DNA of 64,000 nucleotides, from the NCBI RefSeq assembly GCF_022867805.1, contig NZ_JALIFO010000006.1, positions 930,001 to 994,000 of the forward strand. The letters run 5' to 3'. How positions within the stretch are numbered: the stretch's first letter is position 1; each line of letters begins with the position of its first letter. The translations under genes and the position numbers were made by a program. Positions 1 to 8,152 of the stretch are shown here, piece after piece. The DNA is from Cuneatibacter sp. NSJ-177. GTDB lineage: Bacteria > Bacillota > Clostridia > Lachnospirales > Lachnospiraceae. The notes beneath the pieces were generated by a model. That model saw nothing but the letters and a program-made list of their open reading frames with translations. It was not told the origin of the DNA and made no database searches.

Positions 1-1122
1 TATGTCCACGCGTTTCTGGACGGAAGAGACACGGCGCCAACCTCCGGACTGGGGTATCTGAAGGATCTGAATCAGGAGATGAAGCGAATCGGCGTCGGAA
101 CGATTGCCTCGGTTATGGGCCGCTATTATGCGATGGACCGGGACAACCGGTGGGAGCGGGTCGGCCGCGCCTATGACGCCCTGACCAAGGGGGCGGGCAA
201 ACAGGTCCGGTGTATCTTCGGCGGTGTCTCGGACTCTTATGCGCAGGGCGTGACCGATGAATTTGTGGAGCCAATGGTGGCGGTGGATGAGGACGGAGTA
301 CCGGCGGCGACCGTGAAAAACGGCGATTCCGTTATCTTCTTCAATTTCCGTCCGGACCGGGCAAGAGAGTTAACCAGAGCATTTTTGGACGATTCCTTCA
401 CTGGGTTTGAGCGGAAACAGTTAAAAGAACTGACCTATGTCTGCTTTACTGAATATGACGCCACGATCCCTCATACCCTCGTCGCCTTCCCGAAGGAAGA
501 GCTGGTGAATACCCTGGGGGAATATTTGGCGGAACAGGGACTGAAACAGCTGCGGCTGGCGGAGACGGAAAAATACGCCCATGTGACGTTCTTTTTCAAC
601 GGAGGCGTGGAGGTGCCGAATCCGGGGGAAGAGAGAATCCTGGTGCCGTCCCCCAAGGTGGCAACCTATGACTTGAAGCCGGAGATGAGCGCTTATGAGG
701 TCTGCGATCATTTAGTGGAGGCGATCGGAAGCGGCAAATATGACATGATTATCATCAATTTTGCCAATCCGGATATGGTGGGGCATACCGGCGTGATGGA
801 AGCCGCCGTTCAGGCGGTGGAGGCGGTGGACACCTGCGTCGGCCGCGCGGTGGACGCTCTGTTCGCCGCGGGAGGCCAGATGTTCCTCTGCGCCGACCAC
901 GGCAATGCGGAACAGCTGATCGACCCGGACAGCGGGGAGCCCTTTACGGCCCACACGACGAACCCGGTTCCGTTTTTGCTGATCAACAGCGATCCGGCCT
1001 ATACGCTGAAGGAAAACGGACGGCTCTGCGATATCGCCCCTACCTTGCTTGCCATGATGGGACTGCCGCAGCCGCCGGAGATGAGCGGAATCTCTCTGCT
1101 TCAAAAGAAAGACGAACCGTAA
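1..1122 (+). CDS. gpmI: 2,3-bisphosphoglycerate-independent phosphoglycerate mutase (5' end outside window)
   Basis: Interconverts 3- and 2-phosphoglycerate in glycolysis using two Mn ions. The frame is open from base 1 and reads YVHAFLDGRDTAPTSG, an internal part of the phosphatase/transferase region, so the start lies upstream of the window. Visible family motifs are VMGRYYAMDRDNRW, NFRPDRARE, NPDMVGHTG and the C-terminal metal site CADHGNAEQ. The stop is TAA at 1120-1122. Roughly the last 370 of about 510 residues are present. In clostridia this gene usually follows tpiA in a glycolytic operon, which cannot be checked here. The next gene starts 47 bases downstream. Confidence 0.96.
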   Translation, partial: YVHAFLDGRDTAPTSGLGYLKDLNQEMKRIGVGTIASVMGRYYAMDRDNRWERVGRAYDALTKGAGKQVRCIFGGVSDSYAQGVTDEFVEPMVAVDEDGVPAATVKNGDSVIFFNFRPDRARELTRAFLDDSFTGFERKQLKELTYVCFTEYDATIPHTLVAFPKEELVNTLGEYLAEQGLKQLRLAETEKYAHVTFFFNGGVEVPNPGEERILVPSPKVATYDLKPEMSAYEVCDHLVEAIGSGKYDMIIINFANPDMVGHTGVMEAAVQAVEAVDTCVGRAVDALFAAGGQMFLCADHGNAEQLIDPDSGEPFTAHTTNPVPFLLINSDPAYTLKENGRLCDIAPTLLAMMGLPQPPEMSGISLLQKKDEP

Positions 1123-1169
1123 GAGGAGCTTGGTTCTGGCAATAGAAGTATCGGAGGAGGAGAAGCATT

Positions 1170-1862
1170 ATGATTTATACACAGGAAGTAGAAATGATGT
1201 GTCCGGTTGCCCAGGGCGCCTGCCATGGAGCGGCGCCGATCCCGGAAGAAGCCAAATGGGTTAAGGCAAAGGACGTGACGGATATCTCAGGGCTTACCCA
1301 CGGGGTGGGCTGGTGCGCTCCTCAGCAGGGCGCCTGTAAGCTGACTTTAAATGTGAAGGAGGGGATCATCCAGGAGGCGTTGGTGGAGACCCTTGGATGC
1401 TCCGGTATGACCCATTCTGCGGCGATGGCGGCGGAAATTCTGCCGGGCCGCACGATTCTGGAGGCGCTCAATACCGATTTGGTCTGCGATGCGATCAACA
1501 CCGCGATGCGGGAACTGTTTTTGCAGATCGTCTATGGCCGCAGCCAAAGCGCTTTTTCCGAGGACGGACTTCCGGTGGGAGCCGGTTTGGAGGATTTGGG
1601 GAAAGGGCTTCGCTCCCAGATCGGCACCATGTACGGAACATTGAAGAAAGGTCCTCGTTACCTGGAGATGGCCGAGGGCTATGTGACCGGAATCGCCCTC
1701 GATGAGGAGGACGAGATCATCGGCTACCAGTTTGTAAACCTGGGCAAGATGACTGATTTTATTAAAAAAGGCGACGATCCCAACACGGCCTGGGAGAAGG
1801 CAAAAGGCCAGTACGGCCGTGTGGAGGATGCGGTGAAAATCATCGATCCGAGAAAAGAATAA
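1170..1862 (+). CDS. NifU-like iron-sulfur cluster assembly scaffold protein, partner of GGGtGRT protein
   Basis: A 230-residue NifU/IscU-related protein of the type found beside GGGtGRT genes in anaerobic Firmicutes. Candidate cluster or metal ligands are Cys in GWCAPQQGACKL and in the LGCSGMTHSA segment, which resembles the conserved Cys-Gly region of IscU/NifU N-domains. An AGGAGGAG site sits just before the ATG. It lies 42 bases upstream of the GGGtGRT gene and is probably co-transcribed with it. The link to Fe-S handling comes from family similarity; the substrate of this pair is not known to me. The two short cysteine clusters and the absence of a C-terminal NFU domain separate it from classical NifU. 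Confidence 0.8.
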   Translation: MIYTQEVEMMCPVAQGACHGAAPIPEEAKWVKAKDVTDISGLTHGVGWCAPQQGACKLTLNVKEGIIQEALVETLGCSGMTHSAAMAAEILPGRTILEALNTDLVCDAINTAMRELFLQIVYGRSQSAFSEDGLPVGAGLEDLGKGLRSQIGTMYGTLKKGPRYLEMAEGYVTGIALDEEDEIIGYQFVNLGKMTDFIKKGDDPNTAWEKAKGQYGRVEDAVKIIDPRKE

Positions 1863-1904
1863 GATTCTGCGTCAAGGCTTGGATAGAGTAGGAGGAAAAG
1901 AAAG

Positions 1905-2915
1905 ATGGCTTTATTTGAATCATACGAGAGACGGATCGATAAAATAAACGGCGTTCTCCAAAGCTACGGAATCGCATCCATCGAGGAAGCGGAGAGCATC
2001 ACAAAGGATGCGGGACTTGACGTGTACGACCAGGTGAGAAAGATCCAGCCGATCTGTTTTGAAAATGCTTGCTGGGCTTACACCGTCGGCGCGGCGATTG
2101 CGATCAAGAAGAATTGCAGAAAAGCTTCGGAGGCGGCGGCGGCGCTGGGCGAGGGCCTGCAGGCCTTCTGCATCCCCGGCTCGGTGGCGGATCAGAGAAA
2201 GGTGGGCCTGGGGCACGGAAACCTGGGAAAGATGCTGCTGGAGGAAGACACCGACTGCTTCTGCTTTTTGGCGGGCCACGAGTCCTTTGCGGCCGCGGAA
2301 GGGGCCATCGGCATTGCCGAGAAGGCCAATAAGGTGCGGCAGAAACCTCTGCGCGTAATCTTGAACGGCCTGGGAAAGGACGCGGCGCAGATCATTGCGA
2401 GAATCAACGGTTTTACCCATGTGGAGACCGAGTATGATTACAGCACCGGGGAATTGAAGGAAGTGTTCCGGAAATCCTATTCCAGCGGTCCGAGAAGCAA
2501 GGTAAACTGCTACGGCGCCAACGACGTCAGAGAAGGCGTTGCGATCATGTGGAAAGAGAACGTGGACGTCTCCATCACCGGGAATTCCACAAACCCGACC
2601 CGTTTCCAGCATCCGGTGGCAGGCACCTACAAGAAGGAGCGGATTGAGGCAGGAAAGAAGTATTTTTCCGTGGCTTCCGGCGGCGGCACCGGCCGCACCC
2701 TGCACCCGGACAACATGGCGGCGGGCCCTGCCTCCTACGGCATGACCGACACCATGGGGCGGATGCACTCCGACGCCCAGTTCGCCGGATCCTCGTCGGT
2801 TCCCGCCCATGTGGAAATGATGGGACTGATCGGGATGGGGAATAACCCGATGGTCGGCGCTACGGTGGCCGTGGCCGTGGCGATTGAGATGGCAGCAAAA
2901 GAAGGCAGATTCTAG
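1905..2915 (+). CDS. GGGtGRT family protein
   Basis: A 336-residue protein of the conserved clostridial family named for its motif, seen here as GGGTGRT at about residues 259-265, followed by a conserved LHPDNMAAGPASYGMTDTMGRMHSD stretch of which the key part is the GMTDTMGRMH segment. The biochemical role is unknown. The constant pairing with a NifU-like scaffold suggests an Fe-S or redox function, which is inference. The start is an ATG with an AGGAGG site (aggaggaaaagaaag). The C-terminus ends AAKEGRF. A scrap coding EEAAKAGKF occurs again at 3796-3864 ahead of a strong terminator, suggesting that DNA has been inserted between this gene and its original terminator. Confidence 0.85.
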   Translation: MALFESYERRIDKINGVLQSYGIASIEEAESITKDAGLDVYDQVRKIQPICFENACWAYTVGAAIAIKKNCRKASEAAAALGEGLQAFCIPGSVADQRKVGLGHGNLGKMLLEEDTDCFCFLAGHESFAAAEGAIGIAEKANKVRQKPLRVILNGLGKDAAQIIARINGFTHVETEYDYSTGELKEVFRKSYSSGPRSKVNCYGANDVREGVAIMWKENVDVSITGNSTNPTRFQHPVAGTYKKERIEAGKKYFSVASGGGTGRTLHPDNMAAGPASYGMTDTMGRMHSDAQFAGSSSVPAHVEMMGLIGMGNNPMVGATVAVAVAIEMAAKEGRF

Positions 2916-2960
2916 TAAATAGCCGTATTTAGCGGTTTTAATAAGTTGTTTATTGTGGTT

Positions 2961-2996
2961 AGGAGTGGCTTTTACATGAAAATGTAAGTCACTCCT
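2961..2996 (+). terminator. Hairpin downstream of GGGtGRT gene
   Basis: An inverted repeat with arms aggagtggcttttacat and atgtaagtcactcct around a short GAA loop, with one mismatch or bulge. No long T-run follows (tatcttaatt), so it is a weak terminator or a transcript-end hairpin. Confidence 0.45.
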
Positions 2997-3125
2997 ATCT
3001 TAATTCTACACGATTCCTATTTGTGTATTCCTACATTGTACCAATAAAAACTCTCCATTTTGTATGACTGGAAAAAAATTGAAACAATGCTATAATAGAA
3101 AAAACAAGGAAGGGAAGTGCTGGAG

Positions 3126-3388
3126 ATGCCGGAGTTATGTAGATTTGGCGGTATGGTGATAGTAATGCTTTTTCATTTACAAAGCAACATAACAAGCCGC
3201 ATGTTCATGTGTACTATGGTGAATATGAGGCTTCCGTTGGATTGGACGGTGAATTATTGGCGGGTTCTTTACCTAGTAAACAATATAAAATATTGGTTGG
3301 ATGGTTGCGTTATAATGAAGAAGCAGTTTACAAAGCTTGGAATTTAGCGGTTCAAGGTGAGCATTTTGACAAAATAAAACCTATGTAG
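3126..3388 (+). pseudogene. DUF4160 family protein, frameshifted (toxin-antitoxin-like partner)
   Basis: The ATG at 3126 opens MPELCRFGGMVIVMLF, a typical DUF4160 N-terminus. The rest of the family signature, SFTKQHNKPHVHVYYGEYEAS and on to FDKIKPM, is found in a different frame that ends at the TAG at 3386-3388. The two parts join if one T is added to the T run at 3169-3173, so this looks like a one-base deletion in a homopolymer. The second frame has no usable start of its own (TAG at 3140). DUF4160 genes are commonly paired with DUF2442 genes in predicted toxin-antitoxin loci, and a DUF2442 gene follows by 16 bases. The gene is either broken or affected by a base-calling error. Confidence 0.75.
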
Positions 3389-3404
3389 CCGAGAAAGGAG
3401 TTTT

Positions 3405-3701
3405 ATGTATTTGCATAATGGCATTGTTTATGCCGGAGAACTAGTAGATGAAATTAGAGTGAAGGAAGCAAAAGCTTTGCCATTTGGAATGCTTCTGCTG
3501 ACATTTTCTACAGGTGAAAAAAGATTGTTTGATACTACAAGTTTGACAGGTTCTGCATTTAAGCCTTTAGCGGATGAACAAATATTTAGCAATGTTCAAG
3601 TAGTACATGGCTTTGTATCATGGCTGGATGGTAAGATTGATTGTGCACCAGAGTATATGTATGAAAATAGTTATGCTTATGAAGAAGAATTTGTGATATG
3701 A
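3405..3701 (+). CDS. DUF2442 domain-containing protein
   Basis: A 98-residue protein with the DUF2442 pattern: VKEAKALPFGMLLLTFSTGEKRLFD followed by a C-terminal segment ending in an acidic tail. DUF2442 proteins are small and are often encoded next to DUF4160 proteins as a predicted toxin-antitoxin pair; the upstream frameshifted gene fits that. The start ATG has a GAAAGGAG site (gagaaaggagttttATG). Codon use is AT-rich compared with the flanking glycolytic and SOS genes, consistent with acquisition by transfer. Function is inferred from family context only. Confidence 0.75.
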   Translation: MYLHNGIVYAGELVDEIRVKEAKALPFGMLLLTFSTGEKRLFDTTSLTGSAFKPLADEQIFSNVQVVHGFVSWLDGKIDCAPEYMYENSYAYEEEFVI

Positions 3702-3795
3702 TGACAATTTATATCAATTATGCTTTGTACAATGATTTCTAAAATATAAAATGTAGTTAGAATCAGTTTATTTCTGTGTTATTCCTATATTTTAA

Positions 3796-3864
3796 ATGAA
3801 AGCTGCTGTGTTTACAACGTTTACCGTTTTGATTGAGGAAGCAGCGAAGGCTGGGAAGTTCTAG
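3796..3864 (+). pseudogene. Remnant of a GGGtGRT-gene 3' end
   Basis: Twenty-two codons ending FTVLIEEAAKAGKF-stop, close to the true gene's C-terminus VAVAIEMAAKEGRF-stop (2873-2915). It is followed within about 30 bases by a strong terminator. The likeliest reading is a duplicated or recombined 3' end left when the DUF4160/DUF2442 DNA entered. The alignment is short, so this is suggestive only. Confidence 0.5.
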
Positions 3865-3893
3865 GAAGTATAGGATATACAATCATTTTTAGA

Positions 3894-3931
3894 AGCCGCG
3901 CCAACGATTCATGGTTGGCGCGGCTTTTGAA
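3894..3931 (+). terminator. Rho-independent terminator
   Basis: Perfect arms aagccgcgccaa and ttggcgcggctt around a 10-base loop, followed by a T run. It probably served the GGGtGRT operon before the insertion of the DUF4160/DUF2442 segment. The same hairpin could work in reverse. Confidence 0.85.
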
Positions 3932-4051
3932 ACTGTAACTTTGGATGGAAGTTTTGTTCGGTCACAAGCCTTTATTTTTATTAGAAGCCCTCTTTCCTTT
4001 AAATATGAAATTGTGTATAATAAAAGCAGAATGATTTTGGAGGTGAATGAT

Positions 4052-4321
4052 ATGATGTATCCATACATGATTTTAGCTGATGAAACTGAGGTCGTGCATT
4101 CGCAAATAATTGAAGAAGACAATAAACAGAAAATTATAGTTAATTTTGAAAGGCCAACAGAAGATGGATTTGACTCTGCCAGATGTGAGTTGCCAGATTA
4201 TCATTGGATAGAGAAAAATGGATATTCAGATGACGAGATTAAGTTTTTTGAACAACTTTTGCAAAGTAATGCACATCTGCTTTATAAATATGCCGCGAAT
4301 GGGGGGATTCAGATTGCCTAG
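4052..4321 (+). CDS. Small conserved-looking protein, probable partner of the following DUF4160 remnant
   Basis: An 89-residue acidic protein (MMYPYMILADETEVVHSQII...). The start at 4052 is chosen because GGAGG lies 7 bases upstream (ggaggtgaatgatATG); a longer upstream frame has no such site. Its last codons overlap the TTG start of a DUF4160 remnant at 4314, an arrangement typical of two-gene toxin-antitoxin loci. I do not recognise the family with certainty. By position it would be the antitoxin or cognate small protein. AT-rich like the unit at 3126-3701. Confidence 0.6.
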   Translation: MMYPYMILADETEVVHSQIIEEDNKQKIIVNFERPTEDGFDSARCELPDYHWIEKNGYSDDEIKFFEQLLQSNAHLLYKYAANGGIQIA

Positions 4322-4591
4322 TATTTTTACGGTTAGCGGTTATAAAGTATTTTCTGGTCAAATGAAAATGGAGAACCGATTCATGTCCATATAGCGAAGG
4401 GAAAACCTTCACCAAATGCGACAAAAGTTTGGTTGACCAAATCAGGTGATTGTATTCTTGCAAGTAATGGAAGCAATATACCGAGAAAAGAATGAAATGA
4501 ATTGTTAGAATTTATTTCTGCTCAGTTTTTCTTGATATGTTCTGAATGGAAAAAATTCTTTCTGGATAGTGAGATATGTTTTTACTGTTAG
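4314..4591 (+). pseudogene. DUF4160 family protein, second copy, frameshift plus stop
   Basis: From a TTG at 4314 the frame reads MPSIFTVSGYKVF. After a one-base loss in the T run near 4350-4353 it continues WSNENGEPIHVHIAKGKPSP and on to SNIPRKE, then meets a TGA and continues NELLEFISAQFF to a TAG at 4589-4591. WSNENxEPxHVHI is a hallmark of one DUF4160 subfamily. Two lesions, one of them not in a homopolymer, make this a true pseudogene. It differs in sequence from the copy at 3126, so the two units are separate acquisitions and not a tandem duplication. Confidence 0.8.
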
Positions 4592-4734
4592 TATAGTGAA
4601 AGATGTGTGAATAAGTAGTATTCAGTAGTGCCCAGTAGCACACTCATAGCGCATAAACGCCTCTCAAACCACAGAAGGATTTTTGGCGATCGGTAAGAGA
4701 AAGAAGGAATTCCTGGCGAAATGGAGGGCAGTTT

Positions 4735-5307
4735 TTATTCCGCCTTCCGGTCCTCAAGAGCCGGCATTTTCTCTTTTAAATACCCTAACGCCCGATCTGT
4801 GTCAAAGATCCAATCCCGGATCCGCTTTCTGGGGAGGATGACCGGCATGCGGTCATGGATGTTTGCGATGGAGTCATTGGCCGCGGTGGTCAGGATGACG
4901 TAGCGCCGCTCCCCTTTGACGAGTTTGTAGAAACCAGCCAGGTAGAGCGTGGATTCTCCGGGCAGGAGGAAGCGGTGCTTCTTTTTCTCGCGGTCCCACT
5001 CGTAAAAACCGGTGGTGGGGACGGCGAGGCGGCGGAAGAGAAGGCTGTCCCGGAACATCCGCTTTTCTTCCGCGGTCTCGGCGCGGGCGTTGATGATGAC
5101 CCCGCTGCCCCGGAAATGGGGGAAGCCCCAGGAGGAAAGCTCCGGGATTATCTGCTCTTCTTCGGCAAGCAGGACCGGGGCAAGATTCGTCGGATAGATT
5201 TCCCCGGTGCGCATGGAATTGCCGGGGTATTTCCGGTCAAGCTCCTGAACGATTTTTAAGATTTCCTGATTGTCCTGCTCGGTGAATAAGGAATAGCGTC
5301 CGCACAT
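4735..5307 (-). CDS. yedK: SOS response-associated peptidase (HMCES/YedK family)
   Basis: A 190-residue SRAP protein that forms a thiazolidine crosslink with abasic sites in single-stranded DNA through Cys2. The start is set at 5307 because the conserved protein begins MCGRYS, the catalytic Cys following the initiator Met. Upstream in-frame codons (MVCGGQRN) would bury it. Other family marks are NARAET, TTGFYEWDR and the active-site segment ANDSIANIHDRMPVIL with its conserved His. It is the last gene of a minus-strand operon with a small conserved protein and dinB, behind a LexA-type operator, which fits an SOS role. Confidence 0.95.
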   Translation of the reverse strand: MCGRYSLFTEQDNQEILKIVQELDRKYPGNSMRTGEIYPTNLAPVLLAEEEQIIPELSSWGFPHFRGSGVIINARAETAEEKRMFRDSLLFRRLAVPTTGFYEWDREKKKHRFLLPGESTLYLAGFYKLVKGERRYVILTTAANDSIANIHDRMPVILPRKRIRDWIFDTDRALGYLKEKMPALEDRKAE

Positions 5308-5546
5308 GTTTCTTTGCCCTCCACAAACCATTTCGGTGTTTCGTAAAAAAGATGACTCTGTTTTCCGGAGATCAGGACCGTGTAGCGGATTCCCATGCCT
5401 CCGGCCTTGAGGGAGGCTGCCCGGCGGACGTCCAGGATCCGGTCGATTTCGTAGACCCGTCCGTCTTCCCAGGTCAGAGAGACCGGCGTCAGCCTGCCTT
5501 CCGTGTCAAATTTCGCTGTAACCTCGACAAATACTTTTCTCGTCAT
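5256..5546 (-). CDS. Small conserved protein of the dinB-yedK operon, function unknown
   Basis: A 96-residue protein (MTRKVFVEVTAKFDTEGRLTP...) with the pattern WEDGRVYEIDRILDVRRAASLKAGG, then a predicted beta-rich end LFYETPKWFVEGK. Similar short proteins are, as I recall, often found next to DNA polymerase IV in clostridia. The annotated function is unknown. The 3' end overlaps the start of yedK by 52 bases in another frame, suggesting translational coupling; the last 15 or so residues look unconserved. It lies 49 bases after the dinB stop and probably shares its LexA-controlled transcript. Confidence 0.75.
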   Translation of the reverse strand: MTRKVFVEVTAKFDTEGRLTPVSLTWEDGRVYEIDRILDVRRAASLKAGGMGIRYTVLISGKQSHLFYETPKWFVEGKETCADAIPYSPSRTIRKS

Positions 5547-5595
5547 GTCTATTTACCTCGATAAAAATAGGTTGTCTGGATTTCTGAGTTCTTAT

Positions 5596-6855
5596 TCAAG
5601 AAAGGGTTTCGCCTTTTCCAAAAAAACTTTCCGGGTGGATGATGTGGTCTTCTTTGGGATTCAGCGCGGCAAGGGTCTCGTCCGTGAGATAGATTCCGCG
5701 CCGGAGGGAGAAGTGTCCGAAACGGCTGCGGACTGTGTCCATCGCCTGTTCCAGTTCTTCCTGGCGCTGGATGGCGGCGATCTCCGGGAGGAAGGAAAGC
5801 TGTTCGTATTCCCGGACCGCGAGATTGCAGGCCCGGACATGGAGGGAGCGCACTGGCTTGCCGGAAAGATGGTTGCGCTTGTAGAGCTCAAACGCTTTTT
5901 CGAACAGGGCTTTTGCGGTGCGGTTGGGGTAGGAGAGCTTTCCCTGGCGTTCATAGGAAAACAGTTCCTTGTCCCGGACGCCGAGCTGGACCGTACGGCA
6001 GACGAAATCATACTCCCTCATCCGGGCTGAGACGCTTTCGCAGAGCACATAGAGCGTGATCTTGATATCGTCGTCGGTGATCAGGTCCCTGGGGGCCGTG
6101 GTACCGTTCCCAATGCTTTTGATCAGGGATTTGGCTCCGATGTTGGTGACCGGTGAGCTGTCTTTTCCGTTGGCGAACAGCCAGAGCGTCCAGCCGTTTT
6201 TTCCAAGGATCTGTTCCAGGAACCGGGGCTCGGCGGCGGCCAGGTCTCCGATGGTCCGGATTCCGTAGCGCTTCAGTTTGTTGTGGGTGGAGCGGCCTAC
6301 GTAGAGCAGCTCGCTGACCGGGAGAGGCCAGATCATTTCCTGGAACCGGCTGCTGCTGATCACCGTGGTGGCGTCGGGTTTTCGCAGATCGGAGCCCAGC
6401 TTGGCAAAAATTTTGTTGTAGCTGACGCCCACCGAAGCGGTGACGCCCAGCTCACTTTTGATGCGCTGCCGGATCGTATCGGCAATGGTCTTTCCGCCGC
6501 CGAACAGGCGGGTGCTGCCGGAGACGTCCAGCCAGCATTCATCCAGCCCGTAGGGCTCCACCCGGTCGGTGTAATCGCTGTAAATTTCCCTGGCAATCCG
6601 GGAGTATTCCAGGTAGCGGTCATAATGGGGAGGAACAAAAATGATCTCAGGACATTTTTGCCGCGCCATCCACAACGGATTGCCGGTGGCGACGCCGCAG
6701 GCTTTGGCCTCATAATTTTTTGCCAGTACGATCCCGTGCCGCGCCTCCGGGTCTCCAGCTACCGCCACCGGCTTTCCCCGCAGGGAAGGATTGTAGAGAC
6801 ATTCCACCGAGGCATAAAAGTTGTTTAAATCGGAATGCAGAATTACTCGTTCCAT
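5596..6855 (-). CDS. dinB: DNA polymerase IV (Y-family)
   Basis: A 419-residue translesion polymerase. The palm carries the catalytic acids: D9 in HSDLNNFYASVE and D105/E106 in YGLDECWLDVSG. The steric-gate region FYASVE and the SVGVSYNKIFAKLGSDLRKPD segment are typical of Pol IV. The C-terminal little-finger region follows from about residue 240. The ATG is 15 bases upstream-proximal to a weak GAGAA site. It heads an operon with the small protein at 5256 and yedK. A perfect GAAC-N4-GTTC box at 6901-6912 and a near match at 6870-6881 flank the -10 box, so LexA control is likely. Confidence 0.96.
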   Translation of the reverse strand: MERVILHSDLNNFYASVECLYNPSLRGKPVAVAGDPEARHGIVLAKNYEAKACGVATGNPLWMARQKCPEIIFVPPHYDRYLEYSRIAREIYSDYTDRVEPYGLDECWLDVSGSTRLFGGGKTIADTIRQRIKSELGVTASVGVSYNKIFAKLGSDLRKPDATTVISSSRFQEMIWPLPVSELLYVGRSTHNKLKRYGIRTIGDLAAAEPRFLEQILGKNGWTLWLFANGKDSSPVTNIGAKSLIKSIGNGTTAPRDLITDDDIKITLYVLCESVSARMREYDFVCRTVQLGVRDKELFSYERQGKLSYPNRTAKALFEKAFELYKRNHLSGKPVRSLHVRACNLAVREYEQLSFLPEIAAIQRQEELEQAMDTVRSRFGHFSLRRGIYLTDETLAALNPKEDHIIHPESFFGKGETLS

Positions 6856-6869
6856 TTCTCACACCATCC

Positions 6870-6912
6870 AAACAAATGTTCTGATTATAGTATAAGAAGA
6901 GAACGTGAGTTC
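6870..6912 (-). promoter_or_regulatory. LexA-controlled promoter of the dinB operon
   Basis: A perfect box GAACGTGAGTTC lies at 6901-6912. A second, GAACATTTGTTT on the minus strand (6870-6881), differs from GAAC-N4-GTTC by one base. Between them, on the minus strand, is TATAAT (6884-6889). The spacing places the boxes on each side of the transcription start region. The consensus is the Gram-positive LexA/DinR box. Confidence 0.8.
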
Positions 6913-6965
6913 GTCCACTGGGAAGTGCTGGAAAAGAAAAAATACTCTTCAACCGGGTGACAGAG

Positions 6966-7015
6966 GTGAAAAAAGCTTAAAATGCGGAAGCGAGCTTGTT
7001 CCAGCCCGCTTCCGC
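6966..7015 (-). terminator. Terminator of dapA (minus strand)
   Basis: Arms gcggaagcg (6984-6992) and cgcttccgc (7007-7015). On the minus strand the hairpin is followed by ATTTTAAGCTTTTTT. Confidence 0.75.
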
Positions 7016-7043
7016 AGCAGAATTCTCGTAAAATATGGAGTTC

Positions 7044-8012
7044 CTACAGATTCCTTACGGAGATGGAGCCGGCATTTTTTGCCTGCTGAACCGTGACGGA
7101 GCCGGGCCTTTTTCCATCGCCTTCCAAAAGGCCGTACCGGTGGAGGGTCGCGTACATTTTTTCCGCCACCGTGACGTCCATATCGCAGAGCGGCAGGCGG
7201 CAATGGCCGACGTCATAGCCCATGGCGCGCATGGCCTGTTTGACCGGAATCGGATTGACGTCCAAAAACAAAGCCTCGATCAGTTCCAGATATTTTAGCT
7301 GGAGGTCGTCGCTTTCTTCCCGCCTTCCCTCGAAATAAGAGGAACAAATCCGGTGGGTATCCGCAGGGATGATATTGGACAGGACGGAGATGACGCCTTT
7401 GGCGCCGAGAGCCAGGGCGGATGTGATCTGATCGTCGTTTCCTGAATAGATGGCCAGGTCATCCCCGCAGAGGGCGGCAATCTTCGCCATCTGGGAAAAG
7501 TTTCCGCTGGCTTCCTTGACCGCTACAATATTGTCAAATTGACAGAGGCGCTTGTACGTGGCCGGAAAGATATTGACGCCGGTCCGGGAAGGGACGTTGT
7601 AGAGAATGATAGGCAGTTTAGTGGCCTTGGCACATTCGGAGAAATGGAGAAAAAGCCCCTGCTGGGAGGCTTTATTGTAATAAGGGGTCACATGGAGCAG
7701 CCCATCGGCCCCGGCCCGTTCGCACTCCCTGGACAGGAAGGCGGCGTGGGCGGTGTTGTTGCTGCCGGCGCCTGCGATGACGGGAAGCCGCCCGTTTACG
7801 CGACGGACCGCATACTGCACCAGCTCGAAATGCTCTTCGTCGGTGAGGGTGGAAGCTTCCCCTGTGGTCCCCGCCACAATGACCGCGTCGGCGTTTTCTT
7901 GAACTTGCCGGTCCAAAAGTTCACCGAACAGGGAATAGTGGATGGAGCCGTCCTCCTTCATCGGGGTTATAATCGCGGTGCCTGCGCCCTGGAATAAAAT
8001 TTTCTTCATCAT
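7044..8012 (-). CDS. dapA: 4-hydroxy-tetrahydrodipicolinate synthase
   Basis: A 322-residue class I aldolase that condenses pyruvate with aspartate semialdehyde in lysine, peptidoglycan and dipicolinate synthesis. The Schiff-base lysine is K166 in VAVKEASGN, with Y138 in LYNVPSRTG and the pyruvate-carboxylate site GTTGEAS at about 48-54. The family segment VTPYYNKASQQG is intact. The ATG has an AGGAGG site (aaggaggaagggcATG). It is about 20-30 residues longer than the usual 290-300, the excess being C-terminal. Upstream on the same strand is a LysR gene; a 140-base gap with a possible TATAAT suggests its own promoter. Confidence 0.95.
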   Translation of the reverse strand: MMKKILFQGAGTAIITPMKEDGSIHYSLFGELLDRQVQENADAVIVAGTTGEASTLTDEEHFELVQYAVRRVNGRLPVIAGAGSNNTAHAAFLSRECERAGADGLLHVTPYYNKASQQGLFLHFSECAKATKLPIILYNVPSRTGVNIFPATYKRLCQFDNIVAVKEASGNFSQMAKIAALCGDDLAIYSGNDDQITSALALGAKGVISVLSNIIPADTHRICSSYFEGRREESDDLQLKYLELIEALFLDVNPIPVKQAMRAMGYDVGHCRLPLCDMDVTVAEKMYATLHRYGLLEGDGKRPGSVTVQQAKNAGSISVRNL

Positions 8013-8152
8013 GCCCTTCCTCCTTGTGGAAACTATTTTGCACTATCCCTATTATATTGGCGGCAGGCTTAAAATAGTGTAAAAGAAGGCAGGGCAGCGT
8101 TAAGATTATGCAGAGGCCAAATCTGCAAGATGTCAGGATGACAGGGAGACGG

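Noticed and set aside
4855-5259. Long open frame on the plus strand through yedK
   Set aside because: A shadow frame of a conserved gene with no ribosome site or family match. Many similar antisense frames in GC-rich genes were rejected for the same reason.
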